DNA of 7,541 bases from Methanobrevibacter ruminantium (lineage in GTDB: Archaea > Methanobacteriota > Methanobacteria > Methanobacteriales > Methanobacteriaceae). The DNA lies in NCBI RefSeq assembly GCF_016294135.1, contig NZ_JAEDCO010000054.1, positions 1-7,541 on the forward strand, given 5' to 3'. Of this stretch, positions 1 to 5,834 are shown in pieces. The position numbers and the translations under genes were made by a program. How positions within the stretch are numbered: the stretch's first letter is position 1; each line of letters begins with the position of its first letter. The notes below the pieces were generated by a model. The model searched no databases, was not told the DNA's origin, and saw only the letters and a program-made list of their open reading frames with translations.

Positions 1-1316
1 CCTATCTGGTACAATTCAAATCCTAATTTTTCTATTTTCTTATCATAAATGTTTCTTCCATCAAATATGATCTTTTGATTTAATTTCTCTTCAAACAAAT
101 CAAAATCAAGATATCTGAACTCCTTCCATTCAGTGATTAGGATTAGAGCATCAGACCCATCTAAAGCATCGTATCTATTTTCAGCAAATTCAATAGAACT
201 TAAATACTCATCATCAATTGCTCTTTTGAACTCTTCAGTAGCTTGAGGGTCATATGCCTTGATTTTAGCCCCTTTTTTAATAAGTTCGGAAATTACAACG
301 ATTGATGTGGCCTCTCTCACATCATCAGTGCCTGGTTTGAATGAAAGACCCCAAATGCTAAAAGTAAGACCTGATAAATCATCACCGAATCTATCTACTA
401 CCTTGTTTACCAATACCATCTTTTGATCTTTATTGACCTCTTCAACATTTGACAAAATCCTTGGGAAATATCCGTGTGATTGGGATGTGTTTATTAAAGC
501 TTGAACATCCTTTGGGAAACAGCTTCCACCATATCCACAACCTGCATAAATGAAATCATAACCTATTCTTCTGTCTGATCCTATTCCTAAGCGCACTTTC
601 TGAACATTAGCGCCGGTTACCTCACAAATATTCGCTATTTCATTCATGAATGATATTTTTGTTGCAAGCATTGCATTGGCAACATATTTAGTCATTTCAG
701 CAGATTTTATATCCATCAATACAAATCTGTCATGATTAAGAACAAATGACTGGTACAAATCCTTTAAAGTCTCAAATACCTCTTCATCTTCAGCTCCAAT
801 GACAACACGGTCAGGATGCAAACAATCCTCAATTGCCCTTCCCTCTTTTAGGAATTCTGGATTTGATGCAATCTTGATTTTAACAGTAGAATTCTTTTCC
901 TCAAGTATACTTTCAATATGATCTTTAACTTTGAATCCAGTACCTATAGGAACAGTTGACTTAATGACAACCAAGGAATCATGTGAAATGTTATTTGCAA
1001 TATCTGTTGCAGCTGAAAAGATATAATTTAAATTAGCACTGCCATCTTCAGCCATAGGGGTTCCAACAGCAATGAAAACAATGTTGGAGTCATCTAAAGC
1101 TTCCTTAATGTCAGTAGTGAAAATCAAGTCTCCTTTCTCTTGACCATTAATAACCATTGTTCCTAAATGAGGTTCAAAAATAGGCAAGATTCCTTTTTTA
1201 AGACCATTTATCTTTTCTTCTACAATATCTACACAATAAACCTTATTTCCCATTTTTGAAAAACATGCTCCAGTTACAAGTCCAACATAGCCAGTTCCAA
1301 TAACAGTTATATGCAT
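1..1316 (-). CDS. ugd: UDP-glucose 6-dehydrogenase, C-terminus cut by window edge
   Basis: This enzyme oxidises UDP-glucose to UDP-glucuronate with two NAD+, supplying sugar precursors for surface or exported polysaccharides in the cytoplasm. I translated 438 codons from the ATG at 1316. The N-terminal Rossmann motif GTGYVG lies at residues 7-12, STVPIGT near 120-126, NPEFLKEG at 152-159, the conserved Lys/Asn region (K204, N214) in the central helix, and the catalytic segment GYGGSCFPKD at 261-270 with Cys266 (codon 519-521). The GYGGSCFPKD context and RIG before it fit UDP-glucose dehydrogenase better than UDP-ManNAc or UDP-GlcNAc dehydrogenases, though those relatives are not fully excluded. 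The visible length equals almost the whole usual length of about 440 residues, so only the last few codons are missing. GGTGAT at 1320-1325 sits 3 bases before the ATG. The gene stands 180 bases downstream of the uracil permease and probably has its own promoter. Confidence 0.92.
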   Translation of the reverse strand, partial: MHITVIGTGYVGLVTGACFSKMGNKVYCVDIVEEKINGLKKGILPIFEPHLGTMVINGQEKGDLIFTTDIKEALDDSNIVFIAVGTPMAEDGSANLNYIFSAATDIANNISHDSLVVIKSTVPIGTGFKVKDHIESILEEKNSTVKIKIASNPEFLKEGRAIEDCLHPDRVVIGAEDEEVFETLKDLYQSFVLNHDRFVLMDIKSAEMTKYVANAMLATKISFMNEIANICEVTGANVQKVRLGIGSDRRIGYDFIYAGCGYGGSCFPKDVQALINTSQSHGYFPRILSNVEEVNKDQKMVLVNKVVDRFGDDLSGLTFSIWGLSFKPGTDDVREATSIVVISELIKKGAKIKAYDPQATEEFKRAIDDEYLSSIEFAENRYDALDGSDALILITEWKEFRYLDFDLFEEKLNQKIIFDGRNIYDKKIEKLGFELYQI

Positions 1317-1319
1317 TAA

Positions 1320-1325
1320 ATCACC
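1320..1325 (-). promoter_or_regulatory. Ribosome binding site of ugd
   Basis: GGTGAT on the minus strand, followed by 3 bases and the ATG at 1316. GTGAT exactly 3 bases before the start codon recurs for the uracil permease, the MGMT-like gene and the LOG gene, so it is the house pattern in this window. Confidence 0.75.
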
Positions 1326-1372
1326 TATTAAAAAAATAACAAGATATTTGATTCCTAATAAAATTTATAATA

Positions 1373-1403
1373 CTTATATATTTATATTGAAAACATATAA
1401 AAT
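1373..1403 (-). promoter_or_regulatory. Candidate TATA region for ugd
   Basis: The minus strand carries TTTATATG (1394-1401) and, nearer the gene, an overlapping run of TATA-like words (about 1373-1388). Using the farther one, a start some 25 bases downstream would give a 5' leader of about 55 bases. The exact element cannot be chosen by eye because the whole spacer is A+T. Confidence 0.35.
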
Positions 1404-1461
1404 TATTCATTTAACTAATTTAAAGTCAGAAAAAAAAATAGTAAGAATAATATAGAAAATT

Positions 1462-1495
1462 ATAAAAAAGAAAAATGAAAAGAAAAGAAAAAGAG
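1462..1495 (-). terminator. T/C-rich tract after uracil permease
   Basis: Right after the permease stop codon the minus strand reads almost only T with scattered C (runs of four to six T). T-rich tracts without a hairpin are the usual archaeal intrinsic termination signal, so this probably ends the permease transcript before ugd. Confidence 0.45.
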
Positions 1496-1496
1496 A

Positions 1497-2807
1497 TTAA
1501 TGAACTTCAGTGAATTCAGTATCATCTTTTCTTTCTGGAATAAGTAAATTAAGAACTACACCAACAATTGCTGCAAGAGCCATACCGGAAATGGATACAG
1601 ACAAGTCACCTCGAACAATGGACAAGGTAGCTCCACCTAATCCTAAAACCAACATGGTAGCTGCTACAACAATGTTCTTGTTGTTGTTGAAGTCAACATC
1701 CTCTTGGATTAAAAGCTTTATACCATTTACTGCAATGAATCCGTAAAGGAGAATCGCCACCCCACCAATTACAGGGTTAGGCATAGCTGCAAGAAGTGCA
1801 GTTAGATGTCCAGAGAACGCAAATAATATTGCAAATATTGCAGTCAAACAGATTACATAAATGGATGCAACTCTTGTCAATCCTACAACTGAAGTGTTTT
1901 CACCATAAGTTGTGTTTGCAGGACCACCAAGGAATGCTGCAACGAAAGTAGCAAGACCATCACCAAAAAGGGTTTTGTTTAAACCAGGATCAGAAATCAA
2001 GTCGCGACCAATGATTTCACCTAATACCTTATGGTCCCCTACATGCTCTACCATAGTTACAAGAGCAATTGGAACAATTGTTAAAAGAGCTACAGGATTA
2101 AAGCTATAGTTTACAAATGGCATATAGAAATCAGGAACTTCAAATACGCTAGCTGCAAAGAATCCTGAGAAGTCAACCATACCTAAGCAAGCTGCTAAAG
2201 CATATGATACAATAATACCAATCAAGAAAGGAATGACCTTAAGCATTCCTCTACCACGAATAGCTATTACAGCAGTTGTCAAGAATGCAACAAGTGCAAC
2301 AATAAGGTTATTGATTGGAATTACAGCTTGATCAAGACCAATTTCCTGAATCGCAGTAGGAGCCAAACATAAACCGATAACCATAATCATAGGACCTACA
2401 ATTACTGGAGGCAATAACTTGTTAATCCATTCATTACCAGTAATTCTGATGATTATAGCAATAGCCATATAGACCAAACCTACAACCATTAAAGCTGAGA
2501 AAATACTTGACTTACCTCCAATAGCAAATCCTGCAATCATAGGAGCAATAAAAGCAAATGAACTTCCCAGATATACTGGACTTCTATTCCGTGTAACAAT
2601 TACATAAAGAAGTGTACCTATCCCTGAAGCAATCAAAGCAACTGGAACAGATAGCACAGGTTCGCCAACAGTGGTGTTAACTACAATTGGCACTAAGATT
2701 GTAGCACCAAAAATAGCGCATAAACGTTGAAGGGATAATAAAATCAACTCAAAAACAGGAGGTTTATCCCATAAATCATAAATCATACCATTATCATTTT
2801 CACTCAT
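1497..2807 (-). CDS. uraA: Uracil permease, NCS2 (nucleobase:cation symporter-2) family
   Basis: An integral membrane protein of 436 residues that should import uracil with protons. The length is typical of UraA-type NCS2 carriers. Almost the whole chain from residue 20 to 425 is hydrophobic segments, consistent with the family's 14 membrane spans. Substrate-site motifs of UraA are visible: GSSFAFI at 81-87, VEHVGD at 253-258 (Glu254 matching E. coli UraA Glu241), and NTTYGEN at 298-304 (Glu303 matching UraA Glu290). TYGEN plus these glutamates favours uracil over xanthine or urate, whose carriers have a different motif there; a broader pyrimidine range remains possible. The ATG at 2807 is preceded by GTGAT at 2811-2815, spacing 3. 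It is a monocistronic-looking gene: a T-rich stretch separates it from the upstream acetyltransferase gene, and a T/C tract follows it. Confidence 0.93.
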   Translation of the reverse strand: MSENDNGMIYDLWDKPPVFELILLSLQRLCAIFGATILVPIVVNTTVGEPVLSVPVALIASGIGTLLYVIVTRNRSPVYLGSSFAFIAPMIAGFAIGGKSSIFSALMVVGLVYMAIAIIIRITGNEWINKLLPPVIVGPMIMVIGLCLAPTAIQEIGLDQAVIPINNLIVALVAFLTTAVIAIRGRGMLKVIPFLIGIIVSYALAACLGMVDFSGFFAASVFEVPDFYMPFVNYSFNPVALLTIVPIALVTMVEHVGDHKVLGEIIGRDLISDPGLNKTLFGDGLATFVAAFLGGPANTTYGENTSVVGLTRVASIYVICLTAIFAILFAFSGHLTALLAAMPNPVIGGVAILLYGFIAVNGIKLLIQEDVDFNNNKNIVVAATMLVLGLGGATLSIVRGDLSVSISGMALAAIVGVVLNLLIPERKDDTEFTEVH

Positions 2808-2856
2808 TATATCACACTATAATCTAAAGAATTAATAATTTAATTAATTAATAAGA

Positions 2857-2864
2857 ATTATAAA
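2857..2864 (-). promoter_or_regulatory. Candidate TATA box of uracil permease
   Basis: TTTATAAT on the minus strand inside a longer T run. A transcription start about 25 bases downstream falls near 2833-2837, leaving a leader of about 30 bases that contains the GTGAT ribosome binding site at 2811-2815. The spacing fits an archaeal promoter. Confidence 0.45.
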
Positions 2865-2988
2865 AAAATAAATAAATCAATTCAAAATTTATTAATTAAT
2901 TTATTACCATAAAATATATTTATTAATCCCATTATTAAAACTTTTTTAAAACTTTTGAACGGAGATTGATTTTCAATAAAATAAATGA

Positions 2989-3004
2989 ATTTTTTATAAA
3001 AAAT
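2989..3004. repeat. Perfect 16-bp A/T palindrome
   Basis: ATTTTTTA followed by TAAAAAAT, an exact palindrome. It contains a TATA-like core readable on both strands. It lies some 180 bases upstream of the permease start, too far for its main promoter, and may simply be a product of base composition. Confidence 0.4.
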
Positions 3005-3065
3005 AGTAAAAAATTAATTAAAAAATGAACTATTAATATAAAATAATGAAAAAATGAATCAATTG

Positions 3066-3134
3066 TAAAAATAAAAGTAAAAATAGAAAAAATAAAGATT
3101 GAAAAGTAAAAAAAGTAAGATGAAAAAAATAAAG
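3066..3134 (-). terminator. Long T-rich tract after GNAT gene
   Basis: The minus strand downstream of the acetyltransferase stop has repeated runs of four to seven T broken by single A, C or G. This matches hairpin-independent archaeal termination and separates the acetyltransferase from the permease. Confidence 0.45.
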
Positions 3135-3160
3135 AATATATGAATTAAAAAATTTAAAAA

Positions 3161-3640
3161 TTAGTCTTCATTGACAAAATCATCTAAGGATTTCCCTGTA
3201 AAGTGGAAAACATCCCAATCCTTTTCTTCTGCACCAATGGACTTATAGAATTCCTTGCTTGGTTCATTCCATTCCAGGCAAGTCCATTCAAATCTCCCAT
3301 AATCTCTTTTCTTTACAATCTTTGCAAGCTCTCTAAGCATTGCCTTTCCATAACCTTTTCCACGATATTCAGGGTCAATGAAAAGATCCTCAAGGTGCAT
3401 ATTGACATTTGCAATGTAAGTCGAAAAGCTTAAGAAGAAAAATGCAAATCCTATTTCCTTTCCATCTTCAAGAGCGAAAATGACTTCTGCTTGATTCTTA
3501 TCGAAAATCCAATACTTTAAAGCTTCTTCAGTAGCTATCACTTCATCTAGACGATGCTCATAATCAGCTAATTTTTTTATAAATTCCAAGATTAAAGGCA
3601 CATCTTTTTCTTCTGCATTTCTAAATGTTAATTCTGGCAT
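3161..3640 (-). CDS. GNAT N-acetyltransferase, spermidine/spermine (diamine) type
   Basis: A cytoplasmic acetyl-CoA-dependent N-acetyltransferase of 159 residues, the size of a single GNAT domain. The acetyl-CoA-binding motif A is clear: LEDLFIDPEYRGKGYGKAML around residues 83-102, with R93-G-K-G-Y-G98. The following EWNEPSKEFYKSIGA (about 123-137), with Tyr132 in the position of the catalytic Tyr of human SAT1, resembles diamine/spermidine acetyltransferases more than ribosomal-protein or drug acetyltransferases. The substrate is therefore likely a polyamine or related amine, by family resemblance only. I start it at ATG 3640, not at the in-frame TTG at 3646: GGAGAT (3646-3651) lies 5 bases before the ATG, and that TTG overlaps the ribosome binding site. 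The MGMT-like gene lies 101 bases upstream, with a putative terminator and promoter between, so it is probably not an operon. Confidence 0.88.
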   Translation of the reverse strand: MPELTFRNAEEKDVPLILEFIKKLADYEHRLDEVIATEEALKYWIFDKNQAEVIFALEDGKEIGFAFFFLSFSTYIANVNMHLEDLFIDPEYRGKGYGKAMLRELAKIVKKRDYGRFEWTCLEWNEPSKEFYKSIGAEEKDWDVFHFTGKSLDDFVNED

Positions 3641-3645
3641 AAACA

Positions 3646-3651
3646 ATCTCC
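3646..3651 (-). promoter_or_regulatory. Ribosome binding site deciding the GNAT start
   Basis: GGAGAT on the minus strand, 5 bases before the ATG at 3640. Its last T is the first base of an in-frame TTG (3644-3646) that would add two residues. A start codon overlapping its own binding site is not plausible, so the ATG is preferred. Confidence 0.7.
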
Positions 3652-3710
3652 AATTATTTGATAGTGAAAATCAGTTAAAGCAAAAATAAAAAAATTAATT
3701 TTCCGATCCA

Positions 3711-3718
3711 AATATAAA
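3711..3718 (-). promoter_or_regulatory. Candidate TATA box of GNAT gene
   Basis: TTTATATT on the minus strand, about 70 bases before the ATG at 3640. It predicts a transcription start near 3688 and a leader of about 50 bases. It lies right after the putative terminator of the preceding gene. Confidence 0.35.
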
Positions 3719-3737
3719 AATTAGTTAAAAAAACTAA
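3716..3737 (-). terminator. A/T hairpin plus T tract after MGMT-like gene
   Basis: On the minus strand TTAGTT and AACTAA (a 6-bp stem, 3721-3737) flank a T5 loop and are followed by five T. It starts 4 bases past the stop codon. The stem is A+T-rich and weak, so the T tract may matter more than the hairpin. Confidence 0.4.
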
Positions 3738-3741
3738 AAAG

Positions 3742-4212
3742 TTATTCTAACTCAAATAATTTATCTTCATAATCTTCAACAAAATATCTTATATTCTTTC
3801 TCCCTTTTGTAATTAAGCTATGTCCTTCATATTCAAGCATTTCCTTTTGATATTCCACTCCTCCATGATATTTCTGATTCAATTCCCCATTCTTTTTAAG
3901 AGTTCTCCAAAAGGGTATCCTATTATCCTCTCTTTCTTCACTTGCATGAGCAGCTAAAGAAATGAAAATACCTGCTGTCAACGGACAAGTAAATTCTGCA
4001 CCATGTTTCTTTGCTAAAAATTCTCTAATTTGACCAGTAGTAATCAGTTTTCTCTTAGGAATCTTGGCCATAATTTCATTGTACTCCAATGGAGGAGCAA
4101 TCAGCATATCCTCTCCACCATAACGTTTAATGGATTTCTCATCTGTAACTTTTATAATTTTAGGCATGTCTTTAGAATAGTTTAGTTTTTCATTGAAAGT
4201 TTTTCTCGCCAT
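3742..4212 (-). CDS. MGMT-like (alkyltransferase-like) protein lacking the acceptor cysteine
   Basis: A 156-residue protein related to the DNA-binding domain of O6-alkylguanine-DNA alkyltransferases. IPKRKLITTGQIREFLAKKHG (about 51-71) matches the start of the helix-turn-helix part, and KKNGELNQKYHGG (106-118) matches the segment after the active site. Where true MGMT has the PCHR acceptor motif, this protein has P100-F-W-R103: Cys is replaced by Phe and His by Trp. It therefore cannot transfer an alkyl group by the usual reaction. Known alkyltransferase-like proteins, which have Trp in place of Cys, bind O6-alkylguanine and flag it for nucleotide excision repair; a similar sensing role is inferred here. 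An N-terminal extension of about 45 residues and Cys76 (TCPLT) are also present; Cys76 is not in the active-site position. The start at ATG 4212 has GGTGAT at 4216-4221, spacing 3. The true function is unproven. Confidence 0.75.
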   Translation of the reverse strand: MARKTFNEKLNYSKDMPKIIKVTDEKSIKRYGGEDMLIAPPLEYNEIMAKIPKRKLITTGQIREFLAKKHGAEFTCPLTAGIFISLAAHASEEREDNRIPFWRTLKKNGELNQKYHGGVEYQKEMLEYEGHSLITKGRKNIRYFVEDYEDKLFELE

Positions 4213-4215
4213 AAT

Positions 4216-4221
4216 ATCACC
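4216..4221 (-). promoter_or_regulatory. Ribosome binding site of MGMT-like gene
   Basis: GGTGAT on the minus strand, 3 bases before the ATG at 4212, the same spacing as ugd, the permease and LOG. Confidence 0.7.
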
Positions 4222-4262
4222 AATTAGAACTTTTAGTTAAAACAAAAATTTTTTAAAATAAT

Positions 4263-4301
4263 TTTACATCACTTCAAAAAGTTAAAAAATTGATGTGTAA
4301 A
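4263..4301. repeat. Inverted repeat in the leader of the MGMT-like gene
   Basis: TTTACATCA (4263-4271) faces TGATGTGTAAA (4291-4301). Six bases pair without interruption (ACATCA/TGATGT), and a further TTT/AAA pairs beyond a two-base GT bulge; the loop is 19 bases of mainly A on the plus strand. It lies between the glycosyltransferase stop and the MGMT-like start. If the TATA element at 4320-4327 is real, the repeat covers the transcription start and first part of the leader, so it could be an operator, a leader hairpin, or part of the 3' end of the glycosyltransferase transcript. Confidence 0.4.
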
Positions 4302-4319
4302 TTTAATTGAACTTAATGA

Positions 4320-4327
4320 GTTATAAA
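4320..4327 (-). promoter_or_regulatory. Candidate TATA box of MGMT-like gene
   Basis: TTTATAAC on the minus strand, 31 bases beyond the glycosyltransferase stop codon. It predicts a start near 4298 and a leader of about 85 bases. Confidence 0.35.
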
Positions 4328-4358
4328 GATTTCTACTTGTTCTTATATCTTAAAACTA

Positions 4359-5552
4359 TTATCCAATTAAGTCATTCAAGGTCTTTTCAAACTTATCTGT
4401 AATTGCTTCCCAATCATTGGACTTGACATATTCCCTTCCTTTTTTGGAAATCTCCTCATATCTTCCTTCATAAAGAATCCTTTGAGCAGTCTCTAATACT
4501 TCCTCTGCTTTTTGAACATATTCAATTCCATTTCCGTAACCGAACTCCTTGGAAATTCCCGGAAGCTCTGTTGCTATAACCACCTTTTCCATAGCCAAGT
4601 ACTCATAAAGCTTGATCGGAACGATATCCTGCATGATTTCTTCATCAATGTATGCTGGAAGAAGACAGAAATCAGCAGAAGCCAAGAATTCAGGAATCAT
4701 TTCATAAGGCTGTTTTCCAGTTAGAATCAACTGGTCACCAAGATCATATTCCTCCTTAATCTGAACCATCTTGTCATAGGCATCACCATCACCAACAATG
4801 AGAATCTTCATGTTTGGATATTTTTCCTTGTTTTTACCAAGTTCAATAGCCAATTCCTTCATACCTGCAAATTCATAGATCCAACCCATAAAGAACAGAA
4901 CTGTGTCATTTTCATCTATGTTATACATACTTCTTATATTTGAATCCTCAAGTTGAGGGTCGAAGTCATTTAAATCAATTCCAGCATCAATTAAAATGGT
5001 TTCATTTGGATTAGCACCCAAATCTATTGCCAGTTCTTTAAGCTTTTGATTGATTGTAATCACAAGGTCAGAACGCTCTATTGCCTTCATGTTAACTTTC
5101 TTTCCAAAAGATTGAAATGTCTTTTCTGGAATAAGTGCATAGAGCACATCAATCAAGTAGTATACAAATGGAATATTATGTTTATTTGCAAGCTTTGAAG
5201 CGGAATATGCATTAAGCAAACCTAATCCCATAATTACATCTGGCTTGAATTCTTCTATTTGCCTTTTGATTTCCTTTTTATGAGTATAATATAATGACAT
5301 GTAGTTTAAAACTGGTTTTTTAATGAAAGAAGGTCTGATTACTTGAATATCTGCTTCTGGCTTTACTTTGAATACATTGTCATGAACTTCCCTTTTGAAC
5401 ATAAATCCATCAGGGTCTTCCTTAGGCCAATCAATTGGATAGTCAATGACTTTTACCTCATGTCCACGCAGTACCATACGATCCATTAAATGATGTTGCT
5501 GATGTGGATTTCTCTTTAACCAGTCTGATTCTTGAACTACTAATATCTTCAT
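4359..5552 (-). CDS. Glycosyltransferase family 4 (GT-B fold) protein
   Basis: A 397-residue retaining glycosyltransferase of the GT4 kind, expected to transfer a sugar from a nucleotide-sugar donor in the cytoplasm or at the inner membrane face. The N-terminal acceptor domain opens with MKILVVQESDW and a His-rich loop (HQQHHLMDRM) followed by RGHEVKVIDYP, the first Rossmann unit. The C-terminal donor domain has FMGWIYEFAGM (about 221-231), ILIVGDGDAYD (about 250-260) and the nucleotide-binding segment PIKLYEYLAMEKVVIATELPG (about 312-332), the position of the family's conserved acidic pair. Acceptor and donor cannot be read from the sequence; a surface polysaccharide or glycolipid role is inferred, supported weakly by ugd nearby. 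I start at ATG 5552, with GGTGA 5 bases upstream; the in-frame TTG at 5564 overlaps that site and would add four residues. No signal peptide or membrane span is evident. Confidence 0.87.
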   Translation of the reverse strand: MKILVVQESDWLKRNPHQQHHLMDRMVLRGHEVKVIDYPIDWPKEDPDGFMFKREVHDNVFKVKPEADIQVIRPSFIKKPVLNYMSLYYTHKKEIKRQIEEFKPDVIMGLGLLNAYSASKLANKHNIPFVYYLIDVLYALIPEKTFQSFGKKVNMKAIERSDLVITINQKLKELAIDLGANPNETILIDAGIDLNDFDPQLEDSNIRSMYNIDENDTVLFFMGWIYEFAGMKELAIELGKNKEKYPNMKILIVGDGDAYDKMVQIKEEYDLGDQLILTGKQPYEMIPEFLASADFCLLPAYIDEEIMQDIVPIKLYEYLAMEKVVIATELPGISKEFGYGNGIEYVQKAEEVLETAQRILYEGRYEEISKKGREYVKSNDWEAITDKFEKTLNDLIG

Positions 5553-5557
5553 TAAAC

Positions 5558-5562
5558 TCACC
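5558..5562 (-). promoter_or_regulatory. Ribosome binding site deciding the glycosyltransferase start
   Basis: GGTGA on the minus strand, 5 bases before ATG 5552. The in-frame TTG at 5562-5564 shares its G with this site and the GTG at 5559-5561 lies inside it, so both are unlikely starts. Confidence 0.65.
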
Positions 5563-5607
5563 AAAAATTCTAAAAAAGAAATTATTATTTATTAATATGT
5601 AATTTTT

Positions 5608-5617
5608 TATTTAAATA
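5608..5617 (-). promoter_or_regulatory. Candidate TATA element of glycosyltransferase gene
   Basis: TATTTAAATA, itself a palindrome, about 60 bases before the ATG at 5552. It predicts a leader of about 35 bases. The symmetric TATA at 5740-5755 is an alternative that would give a leader of over 160 bases containing two inverted repeats. Confidence 0.3.
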
Positions 5618-5630
5618 GATAAAGAATTTC

Positions 5631-5646
5631 AAGAAATAAATTTCTT
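5631..5646. repeat. 7-bp inverted repeat
   Basis: AAGAAAT, two A, then ATTTCTT. Tight spacing suggests a DNA-level palindrome rather than an RNA hairpin. It lies about 14 bases upstream of the nearer glycosyltransferase TATA candidate, a possible operator position. Confidence 0.4.
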
Positions 5647-5653
5647 ATTAAAA

Positions 5654-5678
5654 ATTGATTTCCTAATATGAAATCAAT
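5654..5678. repeat. Perfect 9-bp inverted repeat, 7-base loop
   Basis: ATTGATTTC (5654-5662) and GAAATCAAT (5670-5678) are exact complements around CTAATAT. They could form a hairpin in either transcript or bind a dimeric protein. The same nonamer GAAATCAAT occurs again at 5874-5882. Confidence 0.5.
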
Positions 5679-5739
5679 GTTTTAACAAAATTAAAACACT
5701 TTAACAAGCTTAAATCAATTTTAAAAGCTAATTTTCCTA

Positions 5740-5755
5740 TTAATTTATAAATTAA
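5740..5755. promoter_or_regulatory. Symmetric TATA palindrome, possible bidirectional promoter
   Basis: TTAATTTA followed by TAAATTAA is an exact 16-bp palindrome with TTTATAAA at its centre, so a TATA box can be read on both strands. On the plus strand a start 22-27 bases from the centre falls at about 5770-5775, exactly where a hairpin begins (5770). On the minus strand it would give a long leader for the glycosyltransferase. The promoter assignment is inference. Confidence 0.35.
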
Positions 5756-5769
5756 CAAAGATAATTTAA

Positions 5770-5797
5770 TTTTAGAGGTTTTTTCACTCCACTAAAA
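5770..5797 (+). repeat. Hairpin TTTTAG-A-GG / CC-A-CTAAAA
   Basis: Nine-position stem 5770-5778 with 5789-5797: six pairs, an A-A mismatch, then two G-C pairs, closing a 10-base loop TTTTTTCACT. It sits at the predicted 5' end of a plus-strand transcript from the symmetric TATA element. Part of it (CACTCCA, 5785-5791) could alternatively pair with TGGAG-GTG at the Shine-Dalgarno sequence. Confidence 0.4.
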
Positions 5798-5798
5798 G

Positions 5799-5831
5799 AT
5801 CACCCGTTTTCGAGAAAATTTTGGAGGTGAT
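5799..5831 (+). promoter_or_regulatory. Possible hairpin sequestering a Shine-Dalgarno sequence
   Basis: ATCACC (5799-5804) is complementary to GGTGAT (5826-5831), the 3' part of the perfect Shine-Dalgarno GGAGGTGAT (5823-5831). The intervening 21 bases contain a further TTTT-CGAG-AAAA mini-stem. Such folding would hide the ribosome binding site. The 6-bp stem is modest and unproven. Confidence 0.35.
5823..5831 (+). promoter_or_regulatory. Perfect 9-base Shine-Dalgarno sequence with no canonical start
   Basis: GGAGGTGAT is fully complementary to the archaeal 16S 3' end AUCACCUCC and is the strongest ribosome binding site in the window. Three bases later, where four genes here have ATG, it has ATT (5835-5837). 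No ATG, GTG or TTG follows at a usable distance. Confidence 0.6.
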
Positions 5832-5834
5832 AAT

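Larger units (their letters stand above)
2808..3160. other. 353-base spacer upstream of uracil permease
   Basis: No gene is supported here. On the minus strand, in order of transcription, it contains the long T-rich region after the acetyltransferase gene, a perfect 16-bp A/T palindrome (2989-3004), a short inverted repeat ATTGA-AAA-TCAAT, two 9-base AAAACTTTT copies near 2937-2957 (plus strand), and the permease TATA element and ribosome binding site. I saw no purine-type or other riboswitch core. Confidence 0.6.

Noticed and set aside
1510..2109. Plus-strand open frames inside the uracil permease gene
   Set aside because: Antisense shadows of a well-supported membrane protein, with no ribosome binding site or recognisable family.
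2880..2935. 16-codon minus-strand ORF (MGLINIF...) in the spacer upstream of the permease
   Set aside because: No Shine-Dalgarno, very short, composition-driven.
2808..2990. Riboswitch controlling the uracil permease
   Set aside because: The predicted leader is only about 30 bases, and no purine, PreQ1 or similar conserved core is visible.
1..5552. A single polysaccharide operon from glycosyltransferase to ugd
   Set aside because: The genes between are a repair-like protein, an acetyltransferase and a permease, and T-rich tracts plus TATA elements separate them.
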